Below, one piece after another: positions 1 to 7,430 of a stretch of 41,747 nt of DNA. The notes under the pieces were generated by a model. That model ran no database searches. It saw nothing but the letters and a program-made list of their open reading frames with translations, and had not been told where the DNA came from. The DNA is taken from the NCBI GenBank assembly GCA_023417475.1, contig JAEZFP010000040.1, positions 1 through 41,747 of the forward strand, in the 5' to 3' direction. The position numbers were made by a program, and so were the translations under genes. Position 1 is the stretch's first letter. Each line of letters begins with the position of its first letter. Origin of the DNA: Bacillota bacterium. GTDB taxonomy: Bacteria > Bacillota > UBA4882 > UBA8346.

Positions 1-2
1 AG

Positions 3-236
3 CAAGGCGCAGCCGGACCGGCAGGCGCACAAGGACCGGCAGGAGATCCGGGTCCGCAAGGTCTACAAGGTCTACAAGGAGTAGCGGGGGCGGCAGGGGC
101 GCAAGGGGCAGCCGGACCGGCAGGCGCCCAGGGACCGGCGGGAGATCCTGGCCCACAAGGTCCCCAAGGAGTAGCGGGCCCGGCAGGAACTCAAGGATCG
201 ACTGGACCGACCGGACCGGCGGGCGCCACCGGGCCG
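3..236 (+). repeat. Nested collagen-coding tandem repeat
   Basis: The Gly-X-Y region is a DNA-level repeat. A block starting at base 3 recurs at 102 (99 bp, 11 triplets) and degenerates from 192 (90 bp). The second copy lacks one CAAGGTCTA triplet-pair unit, so copies differ by whole 9-bp steps that keep the triplet phase. This is the pattern expected of slippage in collagen-like genes. The array continues upstream of the window. Confidence 0.8.
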
Positions 237-653
237 GAACGATTGACGGCTTATGCCTATATTTACAATTTACCGGTTCAAATCGTCGAATTGGAAGCGG
301 CGGCTACTTTCAGCAACAATGGGGTGATCGTCGGCGACATCACCCATACACCGGGTACCGCTCCCATCACGCTGGGTAGCGCCGGTGATTATTCAATCTG
401 GTTTAATGTCGCGGCAGGAGGCTCCAATCAATTTGCTTTATACCAAAACGGCGCCCCGGTTGATGGCGGGATTTATGCGACGGAAACCGGTTTATCCGCC
501 AATCCAGGACGAGTGATTATTAGGGCGGCTGCCGGTGACGTACTGACTTTGGTTAATCACACCAGTTTCACGGAGATGGCTTTACTATCACCGGTGGGAG
601 GAACCCAAATAAATACTAACGCGGCAATCTTAATTGAACGCATCGGCAGTTAA
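3..653 (+). CDS. Collagen-like (BclA-type) surface/exosporium protein, 5' end outside window
   Basis: The reading frame is open from base 3, so the gene begins upstream of the window. About 75 visible residues are Gly-X-Y collagen triplets (many GPA, GAQ, GDP, GPQ), ending near base 237. A C-terminal domain of about 135 residues follows, rich in beta-strand-like stretches such as ITLGSAGDYSIWF and ending ILIERIGS. This matches the TNF-like C-terminal domain of BclA-type glycoproteins, which trimerise and display collagen stalks on exosporium or cell surfaces. The TTG at 243 lies between the two domains and is not a credible start. A hairpin terminator follows at 685. The N-terminal exosporium-targeting leader cannot be seen, so spore localisation is inferred from the family and from other spore-type genes nearby. 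Confidence 0.85.
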   Translation, partial: QGAAGPAGAQGPAGDPGPQGLQGLQGVAGAAGAQGAAGPAGAQGPAGDPGPQGPQGVAGPAGTQGSTGPTGPAGATGPERLTAYAYIYNLPVQIVELEAAATFSNNGVIVGDITHTPGTAPITLGSAGDYSIWFNVAAGGSNQFALYQNGAPVDGGIYATETGLSANPGRVIIRAAAGDVLTLVNHTSFTEMALLSPVGGTQINTNAAILIERIGS

Positions 654-684
654 TACGGGAGCGGATAGATTGTTGGCGACACTG

Positions 685-724
685 AAGATCCGATTTTGAC
701 ATGATTGCCAAAACGGATCTTTAA
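685..724 (+). terminator. Terminator after collagen-like gene
   Basis: An AAGATCCGATTTTG arm pairs with CAAAACGGATCTT (one bulge), followed by a short T-rich tract, 32 bp past the stop codon. Between here and 860 I see no gene. Confidence 0.6.
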
Positions 725-859
725 TTTAGGCTATAGCTCGCGGAAAAGCTTGGGTCAGTCAAGTGATGGGCGTAACCCGAGGGGAATAATTGTATCAGTT
801 GGCGGTTAATCATTTCGAACTGTTTTAGCTGTTACCATCATTAAATGTCCAAATTTCAC

Positions 860-888
860 TTGACAAAAACTGAAAAGAGCGTTAATTT
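860..888 (+). promoter_or_regulatory. Probable sigma-A promoter of the nitrogenase-like operon
   Basis: A perfect -35 TTGACA (860-865) is followed after 17 nt by a weak -10, TAATTT (883-888). The predicted start, near 895, falls at the edge of the first palindromic operator. That arrangement fits repression, and the weak -10 may mean that activation is needed. The 5' leader would be about 155 nt. Confidence 0.5.
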
Positions 889-894
889 AATATT

Positions 895-912
895 TGTTAG
901 TTAAAACTAACA
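895..912. promoter_or_regulatory. Palindromic operator 1 (TGTTAGTTAAAACTAACA)
   Basis: Eight-base arms TGTTAGTT/AACTAACA flank a 2-bp centre. It lies directly downstream of the predicted -10 and is nearly identical to the second site 82 bp further on. It resembles the inverted repeats bound by DtxR/MntR-type metalloregulators in general layout, but I cannot name the regulator. It is clearly different from the Fur boxes at 12314 and 12801. Confidence 0.65.
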
Positions 913-976
913 GATGATTGAAACCGTTAAAAAAATATAGTGGGAACGATTATTCGAAAATTTTTTATTGCCCAAA

Positions 977-994
977 TGTTAGTTATAACTAACA
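977..994. promoter_or_regulatory. Palindromic operator 2 (TGTTAGTTATAACTAACA)
   Basis: A perfect 18-bp palindrome that differs from operator 1 at a single centre base. It sits 56 bp before the first gene of the operon. Two near-identical sites in one leader suggest a dimeric repressor binding both, with looping or a roadblock on transcription. Confidence 0.7.
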
Positions 995-1050
995 AAGTCA
1001 AAATAAACTTCGGGTAAGATCGCGCTCATTATAACGTAAGAGGGGATCGA

Positions 1051-2361
1051 ATGGATTGCAACTTTTTAAGTATGACTTTGACCGAGGCGCAACAGCGCGA
1101 TTCGTTGCTATGGGGTAAACGTCTCACTGAACATTGCCTGCACTTTTCACCGCCGAGTCACGGCGGATGGGGGATTGTCCGGGTTGGGATGTTGGTGCCG
1201 CAATCGGTGATGTTATTTATCGCTCCGCCGGCTTGCGGCCGTCATGGCGCGATCGCCGGGATTCAGCAAGGTTTTAAAGACCGGCTATTTTACTTATACA
1301 CCTCCGAGGTGGATCTGGTCACCGGTGAGCATCTGGAACTGGTCTCCGAAGCGGTGGCGGAGATTTTGGAAACCGCCACGCCGCGACCGGAGGCGCTGAT
1401 CCTCTGCGTCAGTTGCGTGGATTATCTGTTGGGCTCAGACTTTGAATCCATTGCCCAAGAGTTGGAGTTGAGCTATGGGATTCCGGTCCGGTTAAGCTAT
1501 ATGAACCCGATTGCCATGGACGGCGCCGCTCCGCCGCCACCCAATATGCAGAAGACGATTTATAGTTTTATCCATCCCGCAACCGGCAAAGACCGGGGGA
1601 TCAATCTGATTGGCAATTTTGTTCCGTTGGAACAGCGCAGTGAGTTGGGGGCGGTACTGACCCAAGCCGGATATGGACCGTTACGCCATATCGGCGCGTG
1701 CGAGACCCTTGACGATTTGCAAGCAATGGGCCGGTCCGGGCATAATTTGTTGCTGCGGCCGGAAGGGCGGTTGGCTGCCGTGATGCTCCGCGATAAATTG
1801 GGGATCCCCTTTTGCACTACACCGGTGGCATATAGCATGGAAGGCATTGCTAAGCAATACCAATCAATCGGGGCGTTGCTCGGCGTCGAGTTGGATGCCG
1901 AACGCTACCGGTTGGAAGCTTTACAAGCGGTGGCGGCGGCGCAAGCTCGGTTGGGCCGTTTGAAATTGGCGGTCAGTTCGACGGCGAACGCCTTGCCGTT
2001 TGAAATAAGCCGCGCGCTTACCGAGTATGGTTTTGAGGTGTCCTATATCTTCACTGACGAGATCCTTCCCATGGATGCCGCCCATTTGGAATGGTTGATC
2101 CAAAACTCGCCGCAAACCCGTGTTTTAACCAATACCCATCCCACGATGCCTATTTTTGCGGCGGCAGAACATCCCGTGGATATCGCCATTGGCTTCACTG
2201 CCGGGTATTACTGCAATTGTTCCAGGACCGTCCCGTTAACGTTGGACGTTCAACCGTATGGCTATCGGGCCGTCGAGCATTTGCTTAATGCAATGATCGC
2301 TGCCTGGGAAAATCCGCAGGACCTTCGACAAATGATTTTGGACGCAACGATCGTGATATAA
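1051..2361 (+). CDS. Nitrogenase component 1-like protein, alpha/NifD-like subunit of unknown function
   Basis: This 436-residue protein belongs to the nitrogenase component 1 superfamily, which includes NifD/K, BchN/B, CfbD and Mar proteins. Cys29, Cys62 (in PPACGRHG) and Cys119/Cys122 (in LILCVSCVDYLLGSD) fall where NifD has its three P-cluster ligands. The TSEVDLVTGEH stretch (84-94) corresponds to the conserved segment before the third ligand. No clear FeMo-cofactor Cys/His pair is recognisable, so N2 fixation is unlikely. At 436 residues it is shorter than NifD (about 480). The start ATG follows AGAGGGG. The next gene starts 9 bp after the stop, with AAGGAG in the gap. With its partner it probably forms a heterotetramer that accepts electrons from the NifH-like protein encoded at 6588. 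The substrate is unknown; the ABC importer genes in the operon point to an imported metal complex or tetrapyrrole. Confidence 0.8.
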   Translation: MDCNFLSMTLTEAQQRDSLLWGKRLTEHCLHFSPPSHGGWGIVRVGMLVPQSVMLFIAPPACGRHGAIAGIQQGFKDRLFYLYTSEVDLVTGEHLELVSEAVAEILETATPRPEALILCVSCVDYLLGSDFESIAQELELSYGIPVRLSYMNPIAMDGAAPPPPNMQKTIYSFIHPATGKDRGINLIGNFVPLEQRSELGAVLTQAGYGPLRHIGACETLDDLQAMGRSGHNLLLRPEGRLAAVMLRDKLGIPFCTTPVAYSMEGIAKQYQSIGALLGVELDAERYRLEALQAVAAAQARLGRLKLAVSSTANALPFEISRALTEYGFEVSYIFTDEILPMDAAHLEWLIQNSPQTRVLTNTHPTMPIFAAAEHPVDIAIGFTAGYYCNCSRTVPLTLDVQPYGYRAVEHLLNAMIAAWENPQDLRQMILDATIVI

Positions 2362-2370
2362 GGAGAAACA

Positions 2371-3579
2371 ATGAAACGACTGTTTAAAAAGTTACCGCCG
2401 TTTGCGCCCGACTATTCCGGTGTTTGCTCCGCGCTTTTTGAGTTGGGGGGGTTAGCCGTAATTTTGGATGCCTCCGGTTGCACCGGCAATTATACCGGAT
2501 ACGATGAACCGCGCTGGTATGACGGACCGGGCAACGTATTGTGCTCCAGTTTGCGGGAGCTCGATGCGGTGCTGGGCGATGAGGCGAAACTGATCCAAAA
2601 GATCCGGGCGCAGCTGGCGGAGCAATTCCCGCAATTCATCGCGCTATTGGGCAGTCCCGCCCCGATGGTAATCGGGATGGATTATCAAGCCGTCGCCAAT
2701 GAAGTGAGCCAATACTTCGGGCTGCCGACGTTCTCTTTTGACACCAGTGGAATGTACACTTACGAACGGGGAGCCTCCCAGGGATTTTCGGAGATTGCCA
2801 AACGTTTTGTCGAACCGCCGTCGCGAAAGCGGGCGCTCGGGGTAAATATTTTGGGCGCGACGCCGCTCGATCTAAATGCCGCCAATGTAGCGTTGCTGCG
2901 CCGGTTACTTGAAGACGAGGGCATCGAGGTCGTTTCCTGTTGGTCGATGGGCGCCGATCTCGAGGCGTTGCGTCATGCCGCGGAAGCCAGTTTGAATTTG
3001 GTGGTGTCAAGCACCGGACTGGCGACAGCCCGTTATCTGGAGAAGCGTTGGGGAATTCCGTATCAGGCGGGCTTGCCGGTGGGTCGGGCCGGCCTCCGTT
3101 GGTTGAAACGGATTCGAAACGGATTGGAAACGGGCATGCCGGACTGGGGTGAGGAGTTGGTTTTGCCAACCCATTCGGCCCAGGCGCTGATCATCGGAGA
3201 GCAGCTTTCCGCCAATTCGATTCGCCGTTGTTTACAGGCTGATTGGGGATTGGGCGAGGTTGATGTGGCGTCGTATTTTCAACTGGATCCGGCGTATCGG
3301 GCAGCCGCGGATCGTCAGTTGGAAGCGGAAGCCGATTTGACGTTATTGACGCAAACCAAGCAATACGACTTGATTATTGGTGATCCGCTCTTTAAACCGC
3401 TGACGGTGCAACCGGACTCCGGCGTCTATCTTGAACTGCCGCATTACGCGGTCTCCAGTAAGCTTTACCGGACCGATCACCGGCTCTTCCTGGGAGAACC
3501 GGGGTTGGAAGTGTTGGGATCAGCCCTGAATTATTTGGTTTCAATTAAGGATCAATTTAAAACTACTCAAAGGATGTGA
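2371..3579 (+). CDS. Nitrogenase component 1-like protein, beta/NifK-like subunit of unknown function
   Basis: This 402-residue protein resembles a family common in anaerobic Clostridia that carries the N-terminal signature PPFAPDYSGVCSALFELGG and ASGCTGNYTGYDEPRWY. Cys19, Cys37 and Cys58 (in VLCSSLRELDAVLGDE) are conserved-looking. The third P-cluster position of NifK, normally a Cys before an IGDD-like motif, is instead LLGSPAPMVIGMDY with no cysteine. The metal cluster at the subunit interface would therefore be ligated asymmetrically or be a simpler [4Fe-4S], as in the tetrapyrrole reductases. It is translated from AAGGAG just after the first subunit and is surely co-transcribed. Function is not known to me. 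Confidence 0.8.
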   Translation: MKRLFKKLPPFAPDYSGVCSALFELGGLAVILDASGCTGNYTGYDEPRWYDGPGNVLCSSLRELDAVLGDEAKLIQKIRAQLAEQFPQFIALLGSPAPMVIGMDYQAVANEVSQYFGLPTFSFDTSGMYTYERGASQGFSEIAKRFVEPPSRKRALGVNILGATPLDLNAANVALLRRLLEDEGIEVVSCWSMGADLEALRHAAEASLNLVVSSTGLATARYLEKRWGIPYQAGLPVGRAGLRWLKRIRNGLETGMPDWGEELVLPTHSAQALIIGEQLSANSIRRCLQADWGLGEVDVASYFQLDPAYRAAADRQLEAEADLTLLTQTKQYDLIIGDPLFKPLTVQPDSGVYLELPHYAVSSKLYRTDHRLFLGEPGLEVLGSALNYLVSIKDQFKTTQRM

Positions 3580-3585
3580 AAGCTG

Positions 3586-4710
3586 ATGATGGGAAAGATC
3601 AAACAACGGATTGTAATGTTTTCATTGGTAACAGCGCTGATTGCCACGATAAGCAACGGCCTGCCGGCCAATCAAACGCTGGCGGAAACCGCTAAAACCC
3701 GGACCGTGGTTGATCAAAACGGGCGCGCCGTGAAAATTCCGGCCCAAGTCAAACGGGTCGTCGTGACGACAATTTGGCCGTTGCCGTCGGTTTTTATGAT
3801 GGTGGACGGTTCAGCCAAAAAGCTGGTGGGAATTCCACCGGCGTCGCGGAGCGCGGCGCAAGCTTCGATGCTGGCGACCATGACGCCGGAAATTTTGAAG
3901 GCGGAGACCGGCTTCGTCAACAATACCGATGTGAATCTGGAAGAGTTGATGAAACTCCGTCCCGACGTCGTTTTGTACCGGGCGGAAAATACCCCGGAAC
4001 AAATAAAACTGGAGAAGACCGGCATACCGGCGGTGGCGTTCAAAACCGCTTCCATTGCCGACGCCAACGCTATTGAAAATGTCTATACCTGGATGAAATT
4101 GCTGGGTCAGATCTTGGGAAAAGAATCCAAAGCCGAGTTGTTTAAGCAGTATGCGCAGAATGCGCTGGAACAAATACAGGAACGGACCCGCAACCTTCCG
4201 CTGGAGAAAAAGCCGCGCGTCTTGTTTTTGTTCCGCCATAACGAAAAGGAGATCATTGTACCGGGAACGGGACATTTTGGTCAATTTTGGCTGACGGCCA
4301 CCGGCGCGGTTAATTGCGCGGCCGAATTAAAAGGGACCCCGGTCGTGAACATGGAACAAATCTACCGTTGGGATCCGGATATCATTTATATTACCAACTT
4401 TACCGAAACCTTGCCGCAGGACTTATTGGAAAATAAGGTCAACGGGCAAGACTGGAGCCGGGTCAAAGCGGTAAAAAACCGGCGCGTCTATAAAGTGCCG
4501 TTGGGGATTTACCGTTGGTATCCGCCGAGCACCGATGCGCCGTTGATGTTGAAATGGTTAGCCCAAAAGAACCATCCGGAACTTTTTAAGGATTTTTCGA
4601 TCGAAAAAGCGTTGCGGGACTATTACAAGCAATTTTATCGTTACCAATTGAACGAACGCGAGATCCAAAAGATTCTGAATCCGCCGCGCGAGGCCGCCAA
4701 GGATGCGTAA
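3586..4710 (+). CDS. Periplasmic metal-chelate/cobalamin-type ABC substrate-binding protein
   Basis: The protein has 374 residues. An N-terminal export signal (basic residues, then a hydrophobic run to about residue 30, with a likely signal peptidase I site near LAETA) precedes a TroA/FecB-type binding domain: DQNGRAVKIPAQVKRVV, VNLEELMKLRPDVVLY, and a final helix pair. There is no lipobox cysteine, so the protein would be free in a periplasm, which hints at an outer membrane. The GIYRWYPPSTDAPLMLKWLA segment resembles iron-complex and corrinoid binding proteins. Its stop overlaps the start of the permease gene by 8 bp. Two adjacent ATGs (3586, 3589) follow AAAGGA and either may be used. Ligand unknown: Fe-siderophore, haem, a corrinoid or another metallated ring. 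Confidence 0.82.
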   Translation: MMGKIKQRIVMFSLVTALIATISNGLPANQTLAETAKTRTVVDQNGRAVKIPAQVKRVVVTTIWPLPSVFMMVDGSAKKLVGIPPASRSAAQASMLATMTPEILKAETGFVNNTDVNLEELMKLRPDVVLYRAENTPEQIKLEKTGIPAVAFKTASIADANAIENVYTWMKLLGQILGKESKAELFKQYAQNALEQIQERTRNLPLEKKPRVLFLFRHNEKEIIVPGTGHFGQFWLTATGAVNCAAELKGTPVVNMEQIYRWDPDIIYITNFTETLPQDLLENKVNGQDWSRVKAVKNRRVYKVPLGIYRWYPPSTDAPLMLKWLAQKNHPELFKDFSIEKALRDYYKQFYRYQLNEREIQKILNPPREAAKDA

Positions 4711-5776
4711 TCTGTCGAGAGCGACTCCGATTGACGGAGATGACCAAACCAGCGCTAAACGGAAGGGCGCCGCCTGGAAATGGACCTGCGTCGTGTTGTT
4801 GCCAATCGTTTGTTTGCTGTTCGCCTTGGCGGTGGGCCGGTATTATGTGCCGGTCGGAACGGTGCTCCGGATCTTAGGATCGCAGCTGCTGCCGGTAGAC
4901 GCCACCTGGAGCGCAATGGATTATTCGGTAATCACCCAAGTCCGGTTGCCCCGGGTGCTGCTGGCGATGTTGGTGGGAGCGGCGTTGTCGATCGCCGGCG
5001 CCGCGTTTCAAGGAATATTTGGAAATCCGTTGGCCAGCCCCGATGCCTTGGGAGTCTCTTCCGGCACCGGGTTCGGAGCGGCCCTGGCGTTGCTGCTGTT
5101 CAACCGGAATCTGGTGGCGGTGCAAGCAATGGCGTTGCTTTTCGGCCTTGCCGCCATCGCCGTCACCTTCTTGATCAGCCGGATCCGGAAAGGCGAACAG
5201 GTTTTGATGTTGATCCTTTCCGGCGTGGTGGTTTCGGCGTTTTTTCAAGCCCTAATCTCCTTGGTGAAATACGTTGCCGATCCTGAGGCCAAACTGCCGA
5301 CCATCACCTATTGGCTGATGGGCAGTCTTTCGGCCGCTTCCTACCGCGATCTGGGAATCGCCGCGGTCACGATTAGCCTTGGTTCGCTGGTATTGCTGTC
5401 ATTGCGGTGGCGGATCAACCTGCTTTCGCTTCATGAAGACGAGGCCAAAAGTATGGGCGTCAATGTCCCCGCGTTACGTTGGTCAGTCATTGGCGCCGCC
5501 ACGCTGGTTACGGCGGCGACTGTCGCCACTTGCGGTTTTGTCGGCTGGGTTGGGTTGGTCATTCCCCATGCGGTGCGGATGCTGGTGGGAAACAATTATC
5601 AAGCGATCCTGCCGGCTTCCATGTCGCTGGGCGCGGTATACATGGTGTTGATTGATTTGATCGCCCGGACCGCGACGGCATCGGAAATTCCGCTGTCGAT
5701 TTTGACGGCTGTGGCCGGCGCGCCCTTCTTTGTCTACTTATTGCGTAAAACGGGAGGGGGGTTCGGCAAATGCTGA
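4703..5776 (+). CDS. FecCD/BtuC-family ABC permease
   Basis: This 357-residue polytopic membrane protein has a cytoplasmic N-terminal tail of about 25 residues and then roughly nine or ten hydrophobic segments. Family landmarks are visible: VRLPRVLLAMLVGAALSIAG, FQGIFGNPLASPDALG, MLILSGVVVSAFF and GFVGWVGLVIPHAVRM. These mark the FecCD family, which works as a homodimer to move Fe-siderophores, haem or cobalamin. GAGG lies 9 nt before the ATG. It overlaps the genes on both sides, so it is translationally coupled between binding protein and ATPase. Only one permease gene is present, consistent with a BtuC-like homodimer. Confidence 0.9.
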   Translation: MRNLSRATPIDGDDQTSAKRKGAAWKWTCVVLLPIVCLLFALAVGRYYVPVGTVLRILGSQLLPVDATWSAMDYSVITQVRLPRVLLAMLVGAALSIAGAAFQGIFGNPLASPDALGVSSGTGFGAALALLLFNRNLVAVQAMALLFGLAAIAVTFLISRIRKGEQVLMLILSGVVVSAFFQALISLVKYVADPEAKLPTITYWLMGSLSAASYRDLGIAAVTISLGSLVLLSLRWRINLLSLHEDEAKSMGVNVPALRWSVIGAATLVTAATVATCGFVGWVGLVIPHAVRMLVGNNYQAILPASMSLGAVYMVLIDLIARTATASEIPLSILTAVAGAPFFVYLLRKTGGGFGKC

Positions 5777-6591
5777 CAGTGCAAAACGGCGTATTTGGCT
5801 ATGACCGGACTCGGCCGGTTTTAAACGGGATTAATCTTTCGTTGGCCGAGGGACGGATTTTAACCGTCCTCGGTCCCAACGGCGCCGGGAAAACAACATT
5901 GTTAAAATGTATGGTTGGGCTGTTAAAATGGCAAAGAGGCCGGAGCTTGTTGGGAGAACGGCCGGTTTCGACCTTTTCGGCGACGGAATTTTGGAAACAA
6001 GTCAGTTATGTTCCGCAGGCGAAAAGCTTTGCGGTACCCTATACGGTTCTCGAAACGGTGGTAATGGGCCGGGCGCCGTATATCGGGCTGTTCGCGGCGC
6101 CAAGCCGGAAAGATTATCAACTGGCCCGGGAAACTTTAGCGAGTTTGGGAATCGACCACTTGCGCAATCAACTTTGTTCCCGGATTAGCGGCGGAGAATT
6201 GCAATTGGCCTTGATTGCCCGAGCGTTGGTAGCCAAACCGCGTTTGGTGATCCTCGACGAACCCGAGTCGCATTTGGATTTCCGCAATCAACTGCTGGTC
6301 TTGGAGAAGTTGAAATGGATCGCTACCCAAAAAGGGATCGGTTGTGTGCTCAACACCCATTATCCCGATAACGCGCTGCGAATCTCCGATATGACATTAA
6401 TGTTGGGACGGGGGAAGCGGTTTGTCTATGGAGCCACACGTGAAGTCATTAACGAGAGCAATCTCCGGGATTATTTTGGCGTTCGGGTGCGAATTGTGCC
6501 CATCCAGGACGGAGAGCGTCACTATCATACCATCTGCCCGGTGGAACTGGCCGATCCGGCCGGTTGCCAACCGATGAAGGAGGAAGCATGA
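5770..6591 (+). CDS. FecE/BtuD-type ABC transporter ATPase
   Basis: A 273-residue ATPase with Walker A GPNGAGKTT (about residues 36-44), the Q-loop in VSYVPQAKSF, the signature SRISGGELQLALIARAL, Walker B LVILDEPESHLD, and a switch His in LNTHYPDNA. It completes a FecB-FecD-FecE importer. The start overlaps the permease stop by 7 bp and the stop overlaps the NifH-like start (ATGA). This unbroken overlap chain couples import of the unknown ligand to the nitrogenase-like reductase. Confidence 0.9.
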   Translation: MLTVQNGVFGYDRTRPVLNGINLSLAEGRILTVLGPNGAGKTTLLKCMVGLLKWQRGRSLLGERPVSTFSATEFWKQVSYVPQAKSFAVPYTVLETVVMGRAPYIGLFAAPSRKDYQLARETLASLGIDHLRNQLCSRISGGELQLALIARALVAKPRLVILDEPESHLDFRNQLLVLEKLKWIATQKGIGCVLNTHYPDNALRISDMTLMLGRGKRFVYGATREVINESNLRDYFGVRVRIVPIQDGERHYHTICPVELADPAGCQPMKEEA

Positions 6592-7355
6592 AAAAGATCG
6601 CGGTTTACGGCAAAGGCGGCATTGGCAAATCAACGACGGTTTCCAATCTGTCCGCCGCTTTGTCGCTTACAGGATTAAAGGTAATGCAGATCGGTTGCGA
6701 TCCCAAAGCCGATTCTACCAAAAATTTGATGAAAGGCCAAAACATCCCGACCGTATTGGATAGTATCAAACGGAAGAAAACCGGGTTGGCTTTGGCGGAT
6801 ATCGTTTTTGAGGGATTTAACGGCGTGCTTTGTGTCGAAGCGGGGGGGCCGACGCCCGGAATCGGCTGCGCCGGGCGGGGCATCATCACCGCGTTTGAAA
6901 AACTCCAAGAATTGCAAGCGTTTGAATATTACCGGCCGGATATTGTCCTTTACGATGTTTTGGGCGATGTGGTTTGTGGCGGGTTTGCCATGCCAATCCG
7001 GGATGGTTATGCCGAAGCGGTTTATATTGTCACCTCCGGCGAAATGATGTCGCTTTACGCGGCCAGTAATATCTCTTGCGCGATTAATCAGTTTCGAAGC
7101 CGCGGTTATGCCCGGCTTCAAGGGTTGATCCTGAACGCGAAAGGAATTGCCGACGAGGTTGAATTAGTAACCAAAGCGGCGACGGAGCTTAACACCCGGA
7201 TTGTACACTACATTCCCCGGGATAGCGCGGTGCAACGGGCTGAAAACCGAGGTTGCACCGTTATCGAGGCTGAGCCGGATAGCGCGATGAGCGGAATCTA
7301 CCAAGCTCTAGCGGAACAGATTATGAGTGGTGGGGGCATTTCAGCGGTAGGATAA
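6588..7355 (+). CDS. NifH-like ATP-dependent iron protein (reductase component)
   Basis: A 255-residue protein with the NifH/BchL deviant P-loop YGKGGIGKST (7-16). Cys94 in GPTPGIGCAGRG and Cys130 in DVLGDVVCGGFAMP are the two ligands that each monomer gives to the bridging [4Fe-4S] of the dimer. IGCDPKADST (switch I) is intact. It is shorter than true NifH (about 290). I chose the ATG at 6588 because GAAGGAGG lies 5 nt upstream and it overlaps the ATPase stop; a TTG further upstream would run into that gene. As last gene of the operon it most likely delivers ATP-driven electrons to the two component-1-like subunits. No nifB/E/N genes are seen, so it is not part of a classic nif system. Confidence 0.88.
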   Translation: MKKIAVYGKGGIGKSTTVSNLSAALSLTGLKVMQIGCDPKADSTKNLMKGQNIPTVLDSIKRKKTGLALADIVFEGFNGVLCVEAGGPTPGIGCAGRGIITAFEKLQELQAFEYYRPDIVLYDVLGDVVCGGFAMPIRDGYAEAVYIVTSGEMMSLYAASNISCAINQFRSRGYARLQGLILNAKGIADEVELVTKAATELNTRIVHYIPRDSAVQRAENRGCTVIEAEPDSAMSGIYQALAEQIMSGGGISAVG

Positions 7356-7370
7356 TACCGAAAAAAAGCA

Positions 7371-7402
7371 ACCCCGGACGATGGTCTCGTCCGGGGTTTT
7401 TG
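7371..7402 (+). terminator. Terminator of the nitrogenase-like operon
   Basis: A perfect 10-bp stem ACCCCGGACG/CGTCCGGGGT with a 7-nt loop and a following T tract, 15 bp after the last stop codon of the operon. Confidence 0.9.
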
Positions 7403-7430
7403 TAATAATTGATTCAAAATACCAGTGTCG

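Noticed and set aside
740..860. Possible structured RNA in the gap before the nitrogenase-like operon
   Set aside because: No consistent helices or known riboswitch consensus could be drawn by eye, and it lies upstream of the likely promoter.
2636..3169. 177-residue minus-strand frame inside the NifK-like gene
   Set aside because: It lies wholly antisense to a well-supported gene, is rich in Pro/Arg as shadow frames are, and has no recognisable domain.
1051..7355. A true molybdenum nitrogenase cluster
   Set aside because: Subunits are short, the K-like subunit lacks a P-cluster Cys, FeMo-cofactor ligands are not recognisable and nifB/E/N are absent from the window.
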